A DNA stretch of 37,067 nucleotides, from positions 1 through 37,067 of the forward strand of contig NZ_PDKC01000027.1 in the NCBI RefSeq assembly GCF_004116495.1, given 5' to 3'. Position 1 is the stretch's first letter; every line of letters starts with the position of its first letter. The notes under the pieces are model-generated. The model saw only the letters and a list, made by a program, of their open reading frames with translations, was not told the origin of the DNA and made no database searches. The DNA is from Arcobacter sp. CECT 8985. GTDB lineage: Bacteria > Campylobacterota > Campylobacteria > Campylobacterales > Arcobacteraceae. Positions 15,893 through 24,515 of the stretch are shown here, piece after piece. The position numbers and the translations under genes were made by a program.

Positions 15893-17161
15893 TTATAATG
15901 AGTTAGGATCAGTAATATATCCAGAAATTGCACTTGCTGCAGCAACTGCACTATTTGCTAGATAAATTTTAGAACTTCTACTTCCCATTCTTCCAACAAA
16001 ATTTCTATTTGTTGTAGAGATACATACTTCATTATCTCCTAAAATACCCATATATCCACCAAGACACGCACCACATGTTGGATTTGAAACAACAGCACCT
16101 GCATCAACTAAAGTGTCAATATATCCAAGCTTTGTCGCTTCTCTTAAGATTTTTTGAGTTCCAGGAGTTAAAATAAGTCTTACATGTCTTGCTACTTTTT
16201 TGTCTTTTAAAATTTTTGCAGCTACTGCAAAGTCACTTAATCTACCATTTGTACAAGACCCAATAAATACTTGATCTACTCTAATTTCATCTGAAACTGC
16301 TTGAGATACTGAATGTCCATTTGAAGGTAAGAAAGGATATGCAATTACTGGTTCTAAATTTGCCACATCAATTTCTATAATTTGAGAATAAGTTGCGTCA
16401 TCATCACTATAGTGAATTTTTGGTTCATCTCTTAAAGAATCTCTACTATCCAAAAATTCTTTAGTAACTTCATCATATGCAACAATACCATTTTTAGCAC
16501 CTGCCTCAATTGCCATATTACATAATGAAAATCTATCATCCATTGTTAAATAAGGAATTGTACTTCCAGTAAACTCTAAAGTTTTATAAAGTGCTCCATC
16601 AACACCTAAAATTCTAATAACTTCTAAGATTAAATCTTTACCAGTTACATATTCACTTGGTTTACCATTAAATACTACTTTTATTGATTCAGGAACTTTA
16701 AACCAATTTCCACCTGTTATCATACCAAATGAAATATCTGTACTTCCCATTCCTGTACTAAATGCACCAAGTGCCCCATGTGTACATGTATGAGAATCTG
16801 CTCCAATAATTACATCACCTGGAAGAACTAATCCTTTTTCTGGTAATAATGCATGTTCAATTCCCATATCTTTTTCATCAAAAAAGTTTTTTAAATTATG
16901 TTTCATTGCAAAATCTCTAGAGATTTTTGCTTGGTTTGCACTAGCTATATCTTTTGCTGGAATAAAGTGATCAAGAACAATTGCGAAGCCATCTGGATTA
17001 GCAAGTTTATCTTTGCCGCTTTGTTCAAATGCTTTAATTGATATAGGTGTAGTAATATCATTACCAATTACCATATCAATATTACATCTAATGATTTCTC
17101 CTGCATGTACTTCTCTTCCTACATGCTCACTAAATATTTTTTCTGTTATTGTTTGTCCCAT
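15893..17161 (-). CDS. leuC: 3-Isopropylmalate dehydratase large subunit
   Basis: A 422-residue aconitase-family protein. The [4Fe-4S] ligands are visible in GSCTNGR and SNPTCGAC, with GADSHTCTHGALG and the C-terminal GRMGSRSSKIYLANSAVAAASAI segment. It isomerises 2- and 3-isopropylmalate in leucine synthesis. The length and the LDHFIPAKDIASANQ segment fit the LeuC/homoaconitase-type subfamily rather than aconitase A. The small subunit leuD and leuB are not in the window. It has its own promoter and is followed closely by mobA. Confidence 0.92.
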   Translation of the reverse strand: MGQTITEKIFSEHVGREVHAGEIIRCNIDMVIGNDITTPISIKAFEQSGKDKLANPDGFAIVLDHFIPAKDIASANQAKISRDFAMKHNLKNFFDEKDMGIEHALLPEKGLVLPGDVIIGADSHTCTHGALGAFSTGMGSTDISFGMITGGNWFKVPESIKVVFNGKPSEYVTGKDLILEVIRILGVDGALYKTLEFTGSTIPYLTMDDRFSLCNMAIEAGAKNGIVAYDEVTKEFLDSRDSLRDEPKIHYSDDDATYSQIIEIDVANLEPVIAYPFLPSNGHSVSQAVSDEIRVDQVFIGSCTNGRLSDFAVAAKILKDKKVARHVRLILTPGTQKILREATKLGYIDTLVDAGAVVSNPTCGACLGGYMGILGDNEVCISTTNRNFVGRMGSRSSKIYLANSAVAAASAISGYITDPNSL

Positions 17162-17193
17162 TTATTACCTACTTATATATATAAATTTCTGCG

Positions 17194-17199
17194 ATTATA
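17194..17199 (-). promoter_or_regulatory. -10 box of leuC-mobA
   Basis: TATAAT on the minus strand about 30 bases upstream of the leuC ATG, in the spacer after lspA. The T/A-rich AAAATTTAGA stretch precedes it. Confidence 0.5.
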
Positions 17200-17220
17200 T
17201 CTAAATTTTAGTTAAGCCTC

Positions 17221-17679
17221 CTAAAGACTTTCCTTCTGTTTATTTTTCTTAAATATTTGTTGACAAATTATTATTGCAACGGCAAGATTAATTATCATAT
17301 CAGCAAAATTAAAAATTGCAAATTCAAAACCATAATGCCAATAGATATAATCAACTACAGCGCCATATGTAAATCTATCTAGAATATTTGACAAGCCACC
17401 TGCGTACAAAAGAGCAATTGCAATAAAATATTTTTCAAAAACTGCTTTATTAAAATATAAATATATTATTCCTGCAAATAACATAAATAATTGGATATAT
17501 TTCAAATACTGTTTTAAAAATGAAAACATTGAAAAAGCTACACCATGATTATATGCTAATTGTAAAGATAAAAATTTACCTTCATATCCCCAATCAAAAT
17601 ATACAAATCCATATTTTATAAATTGGTCAAGAATAAAAACAAGAATAAATAAAAACAGTACTAAAAAGATTTTTTTCAT
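17221..17679 (-). CDS. lspA: Lipoprotein signal peptidase (signal peptidase II)
   Basis: A 152-residue protein with four membrane helices. The catalytic aspartates of this aspartyl protease are Asp101 (LSNILDRF) and Asp127 (FNFADMI). It cuts the signal peptide before the lipidated Cys of prolipoproteins in the inner membrane. ATG overlaps the glmM stop as ATGA. The neighbouring lipoprotein gene at 9664-10065 would be a substrate. Confidence 0.95.
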   Translation of the reverse strand: MKKIFLVLFLFILVFILDQFIKYGFVYFDWGYEGKFLSLQLAYNHGVAFSMFSFLKQYLKYIQLFMLFAGIIYLYFNKAVFEKYFIAIALLYAGGLSNILDRFTYGAVVDYIYWHYGFEFAIFNFADMIINLAVAIIICQQIFKKNKQKESL

Positions 17680-19010
17680 AGTTTATTTTTAAAAAACTCC
17701 ACTAATTTTTGCATGTATTTTTCAACTTGCTTTTTATCTTTTCCTTCTAGTAATACTCTTAATTTTTTCTCAGTTCCAGAATATCTAATTAAATCTCGCA
17801 TTCCAAGTTTTTTTATTTCTTCTTCTAATTTGTTTAAACCTTCAATTTCATTTAATGGTTTCTTTTCACTTACTACAATATTTTCTAACACCTGAGGATA
17901 AAGTTCAAAAGGATTTAAAACTTCACTTGCTTTTTTACCACTTTTTACCATTAATGCTAATACTTGTAATGCTGAAGCTAGACCATCTCCTGTTTTTGCA
18001 ACATTTGAGAAGATAATATGTCCACTTTGTTCTCCACCAAAATTAATATTATTTTTTTTCATTCCTTCTAGAACATTTTTATCGCCAACATCTGTTCTAA
18101 TTAATTCTAATTTTTGTGTTTTCAAATAATCTTGCAATGCTTGATTACTCATTACTGTTGCAACACAAGAGTCACCTACTAATTTATTTTCATTTTTCAA
18201 ATATGTGCATAAAGCCCCAAGAAGTTTATCACCTGATACAACATTTCCTTCTTCATCAATAATTACAAGTCTATCTGCATCTCCATCTAATGCAATTCCT
18301 AAATCAGCTCTAGTTTCTAATACAACTTTACCAACATTTTTAGGATGCAATGCACCACAATCTTCATTTATATTGTATCCATTAGGCTTATTGTTTATAG
18401 TAATTACTTCTGCACCTAATTCTTCTAAAATTGTAGGTCCAACTTTGTAAGCTGCTCCATTTGCACAATCAAGAACAATTCTTAATCCTTGCAAAGTCAA
18501 ATCTCTTGGAAAAGAACTTTTGATTGACACAATATATCGTCCAATTACATCATCAATTCTTTTTGAAGAACCAATTTCCCTTCCTATTTTTTGTTGAGAA
18601 TTGATATATTCTTTGTCTGCAAATATTTTTTCTATCTCTTTTTCACAATCTATATTTAATTTATTTCCATGATTATCAAAGAACTTAATTCCATTATCAT
18701 CATAAGGATTATGGGAAGCACTAATCATAATTCCAGCATCGCATCTCATACTTTCAGTTAAATATGCAATTGCAGGAGTTGGCATTGGCCCTATCTGTAT
18801 TACATCATAACCAACTGCTGTAAGTCCTGATACTAGGGCATTTTCAATCATATATCCACTTCGTCTTGTATCTTTACCAACTAATATTTTATTTGTTGTA
18901 GAATGCTTTCTAAAGTAGATTCCAGCAGACATGGCAAGTTTCATTGTAGTTATTGAATCTAAAAAATCACCTGCTTTACCTCTAACACCATCAGTTCCAA
19001 ATAGTTTCAT
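17676..19010 (-). CDS. glmM: Phosphoglucosamine mutase
   Basis: A 444-residue alpha-D-phosphohexomutase. The phosphoserine loop [15 protein letters not shown] puts the active Ser at 99, the metal loop is ALDGDADRL, the sugar-binding loop GGEQSGH and the C-terminal phosphate loop [11 protein letters not shown]. It converts glucosamine-6-P to glucosamine-1-P for peptidoglycan and LPS. The N-terminus [14 protein letters not shown] is typical GlmM. AGGAAGG precedes the ATG. It is divergent from rpsT. Confidence 0.96.
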   Translation of the reverse strand: MKLFGTDGVRGKAGDFLDSITTMKLAMSAGIYFRKHSTTNKILVGKDTRRSGYMIENALVSGLTAVGYDVIQIGPMPTPAIAYLTESMRCDAGIMISASHNPYDDNGIKFFDNHGNKLNIDCEKEIEKIFADKEYINSQQKIGREIGSSKRIDDVIGRYIVSIKSSFPRDLTLQGLRIVLDCANGAAYKVGPTILEELGAEVITINNKPNGYNINEDCGALHPKNVGKVVLETRADLGIALDGDADRLVIIDEEGNVVSGDKLLGALCTYLKNENKLVGDSCVATVMSNQALQDYLKTQKLELIRTDVGDKNVLEGMKKNNINFGGEQSGHIIFSNVAKTGDGLASALQVLALMVKSGKKASEVLNPFELYPQVLENIVVSEKKPLNEIEGLNKLEEEIKKLGMRDLIRYSGTEKKLRVLLEGKDKKQVEKYMQKLVEFFKNKL

Positions 19011-19035
19011 TAAACCTTCCTAAATTTAAACTTAA

Positions 19036-19058
19036 TTTAAAGTTATTTTAGGTAATAT
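19036..19058 (+). promoter_or_regulatory. Promoter of rpsT
   Basis: TTTAAAGTTATT (19036-19047) followed by TAATAT (19053-19058), similar to the elements before rplM and rpmI. The region also serves divergent glmM. Confidence 0.4.
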
Positions 19059-19095
19059 TCTACCCTTAAATTTTTTACAAAGAGGTTAAACTAAA

Positions 19096-19356
19096 ATGGC
19101 AAATCATAAATCTGCTGAAAAAAGAGCTAGACAAACAAAAGTTAGAACTGAAAGAAATAGATTCTATAAAACTAGAATCAAAAACATAACTAAAGATGTA
19201 TTATCTGCAGTTGAAGCAAATGACAAAGAAAAAGCATCTGAAGCAATCAAAACTGCAAATAAATATATCCATCACTGCGTAAGCAAAGGTGTACTAAAAA
19301 AAGGTAATGCTGCTAGAAAAATTAGTAGATTACAAGTTAAAGTTAATTCTTTATAA
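19096..19356 (+). CDS. rpsT: 30S ribosomal protein S20
   Basis: An 86-residue, Lys/Arg-rich helical protein: [21 protein letters not shown] at the N-terminus and [16 protein letters not shown] at the end, the S20 signature. It binds 16S rRNA helices early in 30S assembly. AGAGG lies upstream of the ATG. prfA follows after 15 bases with a weak ribosome site, suggesting coupling. Confidence 0.96.
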   Translation: MANHKSAEKRARQTKVRTERNRFYKTRIKNITKDVLSAVEANDKEKASEAIKTANKYIHHCVSKGVLKKGNAARKISRLQVKVNSL

Positions 19357-19371
19357 TTTTGAAATAAATTA

Positions 19372-20439
19372 ATGTTAAAAGAAAAACTACAGCCTTTTAT
19401 TGATAGATATGAAGAGATTAACAAATTGTTAATCTCACCAGAAATAACATCTGACATAAAAAGAATGACACATCTATCAAAAGAGCAATCATCAATTGAA
19501 CCAATTGTTAATAAAGCACAAGAGTATATTCAAACAGTAAATGATATTGAAGAGAATAAAATACTTCTTGAAGATCCTGAACTAGGTGAACTTGCAAAAG
19601 AAGAATTAAAAGAGCTTGAAGCTAGAAAACCACAAATTGAAGAAGAAATAAAAATTCTAATGGTTCCAAAAGATCCTAATGACGATAAAAATATCTATTT
19701 AGAACTTAGAGCTGGAACTGGTGGTGATGAAGCTGCTATTTTTGTTAGTGACTTATTTAGAGGTTACTTAAGATACGCAGAGAACAATGGCTGGAAAGTT
19801 GAAGTTATGAACTCTAGTGAGAGTGAAGCTGGCGGATACAAAGAACTTGTATTACTTATAAAAGGTGATCATGCCTATAGTAAACTTAAGTTTGAAGGTG
19901 GTACTCATAGAGTTCAAAGGGTGCCAGCTACTGAATCACAAGGGAGAGTTCATACATCAGCAATTACTGTTGCAGTAATGCCAGAAGTTGATGATGTTGA
20001 AGTAGATATAAGTCCAAATGATTTAAAAATAGATGTTATGAGATCAAGTGGTTGTGGAGGACAATCTGTTAATACTACAGATAGTGCAGTTAGAATTACA
20101 CACATTCCAAGTGGAATTGTTGTTACTAACCAAGATCAAAAATCACAACATAAGAATAAAGAAAAAGCCATGAAAGTTCTAAAAGCAAGACTTTATGATT
20201 TACAAATGCAAGAGAAAATGGCTCAAGAAGGTGCAGATAGAAAAGCCCAAGTTGGTACTGGAGATAGAAGTGGAAGAATTAGAACATATAACTATCCACA
20301 AAATAGAATATCAGACCACAGAATTAACCTTACACTTTATAGACTTGAATACATAATGAATGATGGATTATTTGATGAAATTATTAATCCATTAATCGCT
20401 GACTATCAAACAAAACTTATGGAAGCAAATGGCATATAA
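19372..20439 (+). CDS. prfA: Peptide chain release factor 1
   Basis: A 355-residue class I release factor. The GGQ peptidyl-hydrolysis loop is in [14 protein letters not shown], and the [17 protein letters not shown] segment holds the RF1-type PAT tripeptide, so it reads UAA/UAG. The N-terminal helical domain (1-100) is of normal length. No prmC methylase gene adjoins it. The stop codon lies inside the loop of an intrinsic terminator. Confidence 0.96.
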   Translation: MLKEKLQPFIDRYEEINKLLISPEITSDIKRMTHLSKEQSSIEPIVNKAQEYIQTVNDIEENKILLEDPELGELAKEELKELEARKPQIEEEIKILMVPKDPNDDKNIYLELRAGTGGDEAAIFVSDLFRGYLRYAENNGWKVEVMNSSESEAGGYKELVLLIKGDHAYSKLKFEGGTHRVQRVPATESQGRVHTSAITVAVMPEVDDVEVDISPNDLKIDVMRSSGCGGQSVNTTDSAVRITHIPSGIVVTNQDQKSQHKNKEKAMKVLKARLYDLQMQEKMAQEGADRKAQVGTGDRSGRIRTYNYPQNRISDHRINLTLYRLEYIMNDGLFDEIINPLIADYQTKLMEANGI

Positions 20440-20454
20440 TTGCCTTTGCTTTTT
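20425..20454 (+). terminator. Intrinsic terminator overlapping the prfA stop codon
   Basis: GCAAA-GGCA (20425-20434, bulged T at 20430) pairs with TGCCTTTGC (20441-20449), loop TATAAT, followed by five T. The prfA TAA is in the loop. Confidence 0.75.
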
Positions 20455-20520
20455 CTACATAAAAAAATTATATTTATAACTAAACCTAATAATAGTAATC
20501 AAAATGTAACTTATTAATAT

Positions 20521-20526
20521 TATAAT
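20521..20526 (+). promoter_or_regulatory. -10 box upstream of the small ORF / c-di-GMP gene
   Basis: TATAAT in the stretch after the prfA terminator. Transcription from here would run through 20557-20841 and the long hairpin into the EAL-GGDEF gene. The rest of 20455-20550 shows nothing recognisable. Confidence 0.4.
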
Positions 20527-20556
20527 TTTCCAATTAAATATTTATGGAGATTGGAA

Positions 20557-20841
20557 ATGACACTTAAAAAAAATACTTTTGTAATATTTCTAAGTGTAAT
20601 ATTTACAATAATACAAAATGCTATAAATACCTTAAAAAAAAACTCATTTTATATTTCACATTCTAAAAAATACAATAAAATAATTCATTATACAATTTCA
20701 AAATCATTATATTTTTATATAAAAAATTTGTATCATAAAAAGAGTATATCAATAAAAAAGTATATAAATTCTAGTTCTTATTGTTATATATATAGGTCTT
20801 TAATATTTACGCGAACAAATAATAAAGATCTATATATATAA
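20557..20841 (+). CDS. Doubtful small membrane-protein ORF
   Basis: The 94-codon frame from ATG 20557 (GGAGA eight bases before) encodes a hydrophobic N-terminal helix (FVIFLSVIFTIIQNAI) followed by a Lys/Tyr/Ser-rich, low-complexity tail. The frame could also begin at TTG 20551. Its 3' end forms one arm of a 20-bp hairpin, which is unusual for coding sequence. It may be a real small protein upstream of the c-di-GMP gene, or simply an open stretch in an A+T-rich leader. No family recognised. Confidence 0.25.
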   Translation: MTLKKNTFVIFLSVIFTIIQNAINTLKKNSFYISHSKKYNKIIHYTISKSLYFYIKNLYHKKSISIKKYINSSSYCYIYRSLIFTRTNNKDLYI

Positions 20842-20842
20842 C
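20783..20842 (+). repeat. 20-bp inverted repeat (long hairpin) before the EAL-GGDEF gene
   Basis: Arms 20783-20802 and 20823-20842 pair over 20 bases with a single G-U; the loop is the 20 bases 20803-20822, which include ACGCG. No T tract follows on either strand, so it is not a standard intrinsic terminator. It ends 18 bases before the ATG of the c-di-GMP gene and so would sit next to its ribosome site. Confidence 0.75.
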
Positions 20843-20860
20843 TAAAAAAGGCTATTTAAT

Positions 20861-22612
20861 ATGACATTACCTAAATATGAAAAACAGAATGATTTTACAA
20901 TATTAATAGATAAACTAGATTATGCATTTCAACCTATAGTAAATACAAGAACCGGTAAAATATATGCAGTTGAAGCATTGATTAGAGGTTATCAAAACTT
21001 AGGGTTTAAAACTATTCCTGATTTATTTGATAATTTATTTGATAAACAAATACTTTATAAAATTGATTTAATGTTAAGAAAAAAAGCATTTGAAAAATTT
21101 GGACACATTAAGATTACTAATTTAAAACTATTTTATAATTTAGATAATAGACTTTTATTTATGCCTGATTTTAAAGAAGGAAATACTTCAAATATACTAC
21201 GTGAACTCAATATAAAAGAAGATTCTATCTGTTTTGAAATCACTGAAAATGGTACTATGCAAAATAAAATGATGATTAATAAAATCCTTAATAATTACAA
21301 AAATGAAGGTTTTCATATTGCTATTGATGATTTTGGAACTGGAATATCAGGGCTTGAATTATTGTATTTAAGTGAAGCACACTATATAAAACTTGATAGA
21401 TTTTTCATAAGAAATATAAATAAAGATTCAAGAAAAAAATTATTTTGCTCTTCTATTGTTGATATGGCTCATGTCATGGGAATTAAAGTAATAGCAGAAG
21501 GAATAGAAGAAATTGGTGAATATTATACTTGTAAAGATATAAATATTGATTTTATTCAAGGTTTTCTAGTTGCTAGACCAACATTAGAAATAAGTAAAAT
21601 TAAAAGTACCTATGAAAATATACCGAATTTATTTAAAAATGATAAAAGAAAACTTACCAACAATTTAATTGAAGATGATTATATCAAATATATTGAACCT
21701 TTAAATATAAATGCTTCACTTTATGATTTGTTTTTATACTTTAAAGAGTATCCAACAAATACATTTGTTCCAATAATAAATGAAGAAAATGAATTGATTG
21801 GAGTAATTTATGAAGTTGATATAAAAAAATTATCCTATTCACAGTATGGAATTTCACTTGCACAAAATAAATCTTTTAGCTCAAACCTTAGTTCATATAT
21901 AAAATCAACTCTATCAATAGAAATATCATGGGGAATTGATAAAACATTAGAAATGTTTAATCTAAGAGGAAATGAATCAAAAGGTATATTTGTAACAAAA
22001 GAGAATAAATACCATGGATTTATAAATGTAAATAATTTACTTTCACTTTCATATAAAAGAAATATTGAAATTGCACAAAATCAAAATCCATTAACCAAAC
22101 TACCAGGTAATAATAAAATTGACAGTTTTATACAAGATAGTTTTAAATCAAATGAGATAACACATATTATATATTTTGATTTTAATGATTTTAAACCTTT
22201 TAATGATTATTATGGCTTTAGACAAGGAGATAGAGCTATTCTAATATTTTCAGAACTATTACAAAAAGAGCTTAATAAAAGCTCTTTAATTGCTCATATT
22301 GGAGGAGATGATTTTTTTGTAGGTTTTAAAGGAAAGAAATATGAAAAAGTTCATAAAAAGATTGAAGAAATTCAAAAACAATTCAAAGAGAATGTAAGTA
22401 GTTTATATGACGATGAAGATATTTATAATGGATATATAAAAACAAAAGATCGATTTGGAGTTGTAAGAGAGTTCAATTTACTTAGTGTAAGCTCTGCAAT
22501 AATAGAAATAACACCAAAATCAAATCCAAATAATTTAGATTCTATTTTAGGAAAAATAAAAAAAGCTTCTAAACAATTAGAAACACCTCTTGGCTGTGCT
22601 ATTACTATGTAA
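20861..22612 (+). CDS. c-di-GMP signalling protein, EAL-CBS-CBS-GGDEF
   Basis: A 583-residue soluble protein. The EAL phosphodiesterase domain (about 18-250) has EALIRG (38-43), FEITENG, IAIDDFGTG, KLDRFF, VIAEGIEE and FIQGFLVARP, so metal-binding and catalytic residues look intact. About 260-405 reads as a CBS pair that could bind an adenine nucleotide. The GGDEF domain (about 415-583) has YFDFNDFKPFND and signature GGDDF (481-485); no RxxD inhibitory site is seen just before it. It could break down c-di-GMP, make it, or use one domain as a sensor. A weak site (AAAAAAGG) precedes the ATG. Membrane helices are absent; it appears to be a single-gene unit. Confidence 0.88.
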   Translation: MTLPKYEKQNDFTILIDKLDYAFQPIVNTRTGKIYAVEALIRGYQNLGFKTIPDLFDNLFDKQILYKIDLMLRKKAFEKFGHIKITNLKLFYNLDNRLLFMPDFKEGNTSNILRELNIKEDSICFEITENGTMQNKMMINKILNNYKNEGFHIAIDDFGTGISGLELLYLSEAHYIKLDRFFIRNINKDSRKKLFCSSIVDMAHVMGIKVIAEGIEEIGEYYTCKDINIDFIQGFLVARPTLEISKIKSTYENIPNLFKNDKRKLTNNLIEDDYIKYIEPLNINASLYDLFLYFKEYPTNTFVPIINEENELIGVIYEVDIKKLSYSQYGISLAQNKSFSSNLSSYIKSTLSIEISWGIDKTLEMFNLRGNESKGIFVTKENKYHGFINVNNLLSLSYKRNIEIAQNQNPLTKLPGNNKIDSFIQDSFKSNEITHIIYFDFNDFKPFNDYYGFRQGDRAILIFSELLQKELNKSSLIAHIGGDDFFVGFKGKKYEKVHKKIEEIQKQFKENVSSLYDDEDIYNGYIKTKDRFGVVREFNLLSVSSAIIEITPKSNPNNLDSILGKIKKASKQLETPLGCAITM

Positions 22613-22715
22613 CCAGCTTGTAACTCTTATTTTATAAAATTTTAAAAATTTTATAAAATAAGTATATACATATTACTTAATACACTTGCTCTATAAAAGA
22701 AATATTTAAGCTGGT
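22612..22715. repeat. Nested inverted-repeat block between the c-di-GMP gene and phoU
   Basis: Outer 8-bp inverted repeats ACCAGCTT (22612-22619) and AAGCTGGT (22708-22715) enclose a perfect palindrome with 18-base arms (22626-22643 and 22645-22662) around a single central A. The inner palindrome is pure A/T apart from its end C/G. It may act as a transcription terminator for the upstream gene, a cruciform or protein-binding site, or be a remnant of a very small mobile repeat. Confidence 0.6.
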
Positions 22716-22790
22716 AAACTACGCAATTTTAATTTAAATAAAGTAATCAAAATAATAAAATATAAAACTAGAGAATGGGAGATTTTTCTA

Positions 22791-23462
22791 ATGTTGAAAA
22801 CATATGAAGAAAAAGTAGATATAATAAGAAAAGAGATAAAACAAATAGGTACTATTGTTTTAGAAGCAAATAAAATTTCATTAAAAGCATTGAAAGATAA
22901 TGAACTGTCTTTATTAAAAGATATTGATTTATCTTTAAAAAAACTTATATCAAGATCAAATGATATTGATAATATGATAGTAACAACTCTTGCGTTATAC
23001 TCACCAGAAGCAAAAGATTTAAGAGAGATGGTATCATATTTAAAAATTACAAATGAACTTGTAAGAGCAGGATCTAACTCTAAAACATTCATTAAAACTT
23101 TTAGAAAATCATTTTCTGAAGACTTAGATGAAGCATCAATTTTAGAGTATGCTATTCCTCTTCAAAAAGCAGCAGTGAATGCCCTTGAAATAACATTATC
23201 AATGTTAGAAGAACATAATGAAAAATTAATTGAAGAATCATTTAATAAAGTATTAGTAGAAGAGAGTAAAACAGATGATTTATATGCTATGGTTGAAAAA
23301 AATATTTTAAAACTTATAACAAATAATTATGAGTTATCAAAGGATTATTTTAATCTACTAAGTAGTTTAAGAAGATTAGAGAAGTGTGCTGATAGAGCAT
23401 CAAGTATTGCAAATTTAATTATATTTGCTCATTTAGGGGGAGAATTAGATAGACCACTATGA
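22791..23462 (+). CDS. phoU: PhoU-family phosphate signalling protein
   Basis: A 223-residue all-helical protein with the duplicated PhoU three-helix pattern; LYSPEAKDLREMVSYLKITNELVRAGSNSKTF and LLSSLRRLEKCADRASSIANLIIFAHLGGELD match the two conserved metal-binding E/D-rich helices. PhoU links the phosphate transporter to the PhoR kinase and keeps the Pho response off when phosphate is high. A GGGAG site precedes the ATG. The stop overlaps psiE by ATGA. No pst transporter genes are in the window. Confidence 0.82.
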   Translation: MLKTYEEKVDIIRKEIKQIGTIVLEANKISLKALKDNELSLLKDIDLSLKKLISRSNDIDNMIVTTLALYSPEAKDLREMVSYLKITNELVRAGSNSKTFIKTFRKSFSEDLDEASILEYAIPLQKAAVNALEITLSMLEEHNEKLIEESFNKVLVEESKTDDLYAMVEKNILKLITNNYELSKDYFNLLSSLRRLEKCADRASSIANLIIFAHLGGELDRPL

Positions 23463-23851
23463 AAAATGCCTTACGTAAAATAAAAAACTATTTTGAAAAC
23501 AATTACGAATTTTTAGCAGCATTTGTTATTTTTGTTTTTGTTTTAGTTTCAAATTTAGACTTTCAAAAAACAATAGTATTAATGCTAGAATTTATTGTAA
23601 TTATTGAAGTTATGAAAATGATCTCAGACTTTATAAAAAAAGAGACATTAAGACTTCGTTTTGTTATTGATATATTTATTATATTTCTAATTAGAGATGT
23701 AGTAATTTATACATCAAAACCACAAAAAGATTACTTTACTATTCTTTTTTTATTATTTGTAATTTTGGTTTTCTTTATATTCAGAATACTTGCTATAAAA
23801 TACTCACCTAGTAAAAAACAGAATCTGGAAGAAGAAAGAAATGAAAAATAA
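23459..23851 (+). CDS. PsiE-family membrane protein
   Basis: A 130-residue protein with four hydrophobic helices (about 18-33, 36-55, 64-84, 91-110). The RFVIDIFIIFLIRDVVIY helix matches the conserved segment of phosphate-starvation-inducible PsiE-like proteins. The molecular role of the family is unknown. It overlaps phoU by four bases and the response regulator by eleven, so it is translated as part of the phosphate operon. Confidence 0.7.
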   Translation: MKNALRKIKNYFENNYEFLAAFVIFVFVLVSNLDFQKTIVLMLEFIVIIEVMKMISDFIKKETLRLRFVIDIFIIFLIRDVVIYTSKPQKDYFTILFLLFVILVFFIFRILAIKYSPSKKQNLEEERNEK

Positions 23852-24515
23852 ATTAATATTAATAGTTGAAGATGAAGAAGATATTTTAGAATTACTAGAA
23901 TATACTTTACAAAAAGCTGGGTTTGAGACAATTGGCTGCTTAAATATTAATCCAGTTCTAAATCAAATATTAGATGAAGAAAGAGTTGATTTAATTTTGA
24001 TGGATAGAAATTTACCAGGAATTGATGGAGCAACTTTTATAACACAGTTAAAAGAAAAAGGTTATAATAATCCAGTAATTTATGTAACAGCAAAAGACAA
24101 AGATGAAGATATTTTAGAAGGTTTTGATTCATATGCTGATGATTATATTACAAAACCATTCAATTTAAAAGAGTTAGTAGCAAGAGTAAAAGCTGTAATA
24201 AAAAGATCAACTAAAGAAGTTGAAATTCTAAAAGTAAGAGATATAATCTACAAAGCTAATAATAAAAAATTTTATATTGAAGATAATGAAGTTGAACTAA
24301 CTCATTTAGAACATGATTTATTATTAGAGTTTATAAAAAATAAAGATATATTATTGTCAAGGGAACACCTTTTAAATACTGTATGGGAAGATTCTTTTGA
24401 TAAAAAATTAAAAACTGTAAATGTTGCTATAAAAAGATTAAAAGCAAAAATAGATCCAGAAGGGCAAAAAGAGTATATAAAATCTATTCGAGGGGAAGGT
24501 TATATCTTTTGTTAA
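23841..24515 (+). CDS. phoB: OmpR/PhoB-family response regulator
   Basis: A 224-residue regulator. The receiver domain has acidic pocket residues in VEDEED, phospho-acceptor Asp55 (LILMDRNLPGIDG), T in VTAKD and K in TKPFN. The C-terminal winged helix (about 130-224) has LTHLEHDLLLEFIKN, SREHLLNTVW, VNVAIKRLKAKI and the final RGEGYIF. It is placed as PhoB by its neighbours PhoU, PsiE and a PhoR-type kinase; the sequence alone only says OmpR family. It overlaps psiE by 11 bases and the kinase by seven. Confidence 0.82.
   Translation: MKNKLILIVEDEEDILELLEYTLQKAGFETIGCLNINPVLNQILDEERVDLILMDRNLPGIDGATFITQLKEKGYNNPVIYVTAKDKDEDILEGFDSYADDYITKPFNLKELVARVKAVIKRSTKEVEILKVRDIIYKANNKKFYIEDNEVELTHLEHDLLLEFIKNKDILLSREHLLNTVWEDSFDKKLKTVNVAIKRLKAKIDPEGQKEYIKSIRGEGYIFC

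Noticed and set aside
15893-17161. Aconitase instead of LeuC
   Set aside because: At 422 residues the protein is far too short for aconitase A/B and fits the LeuC-type large subunit.
18205-18450. 81-codon plus-strand frame within glmM
   Set aside because: Antisense shadow of a well-identified gene with no ribosome site.
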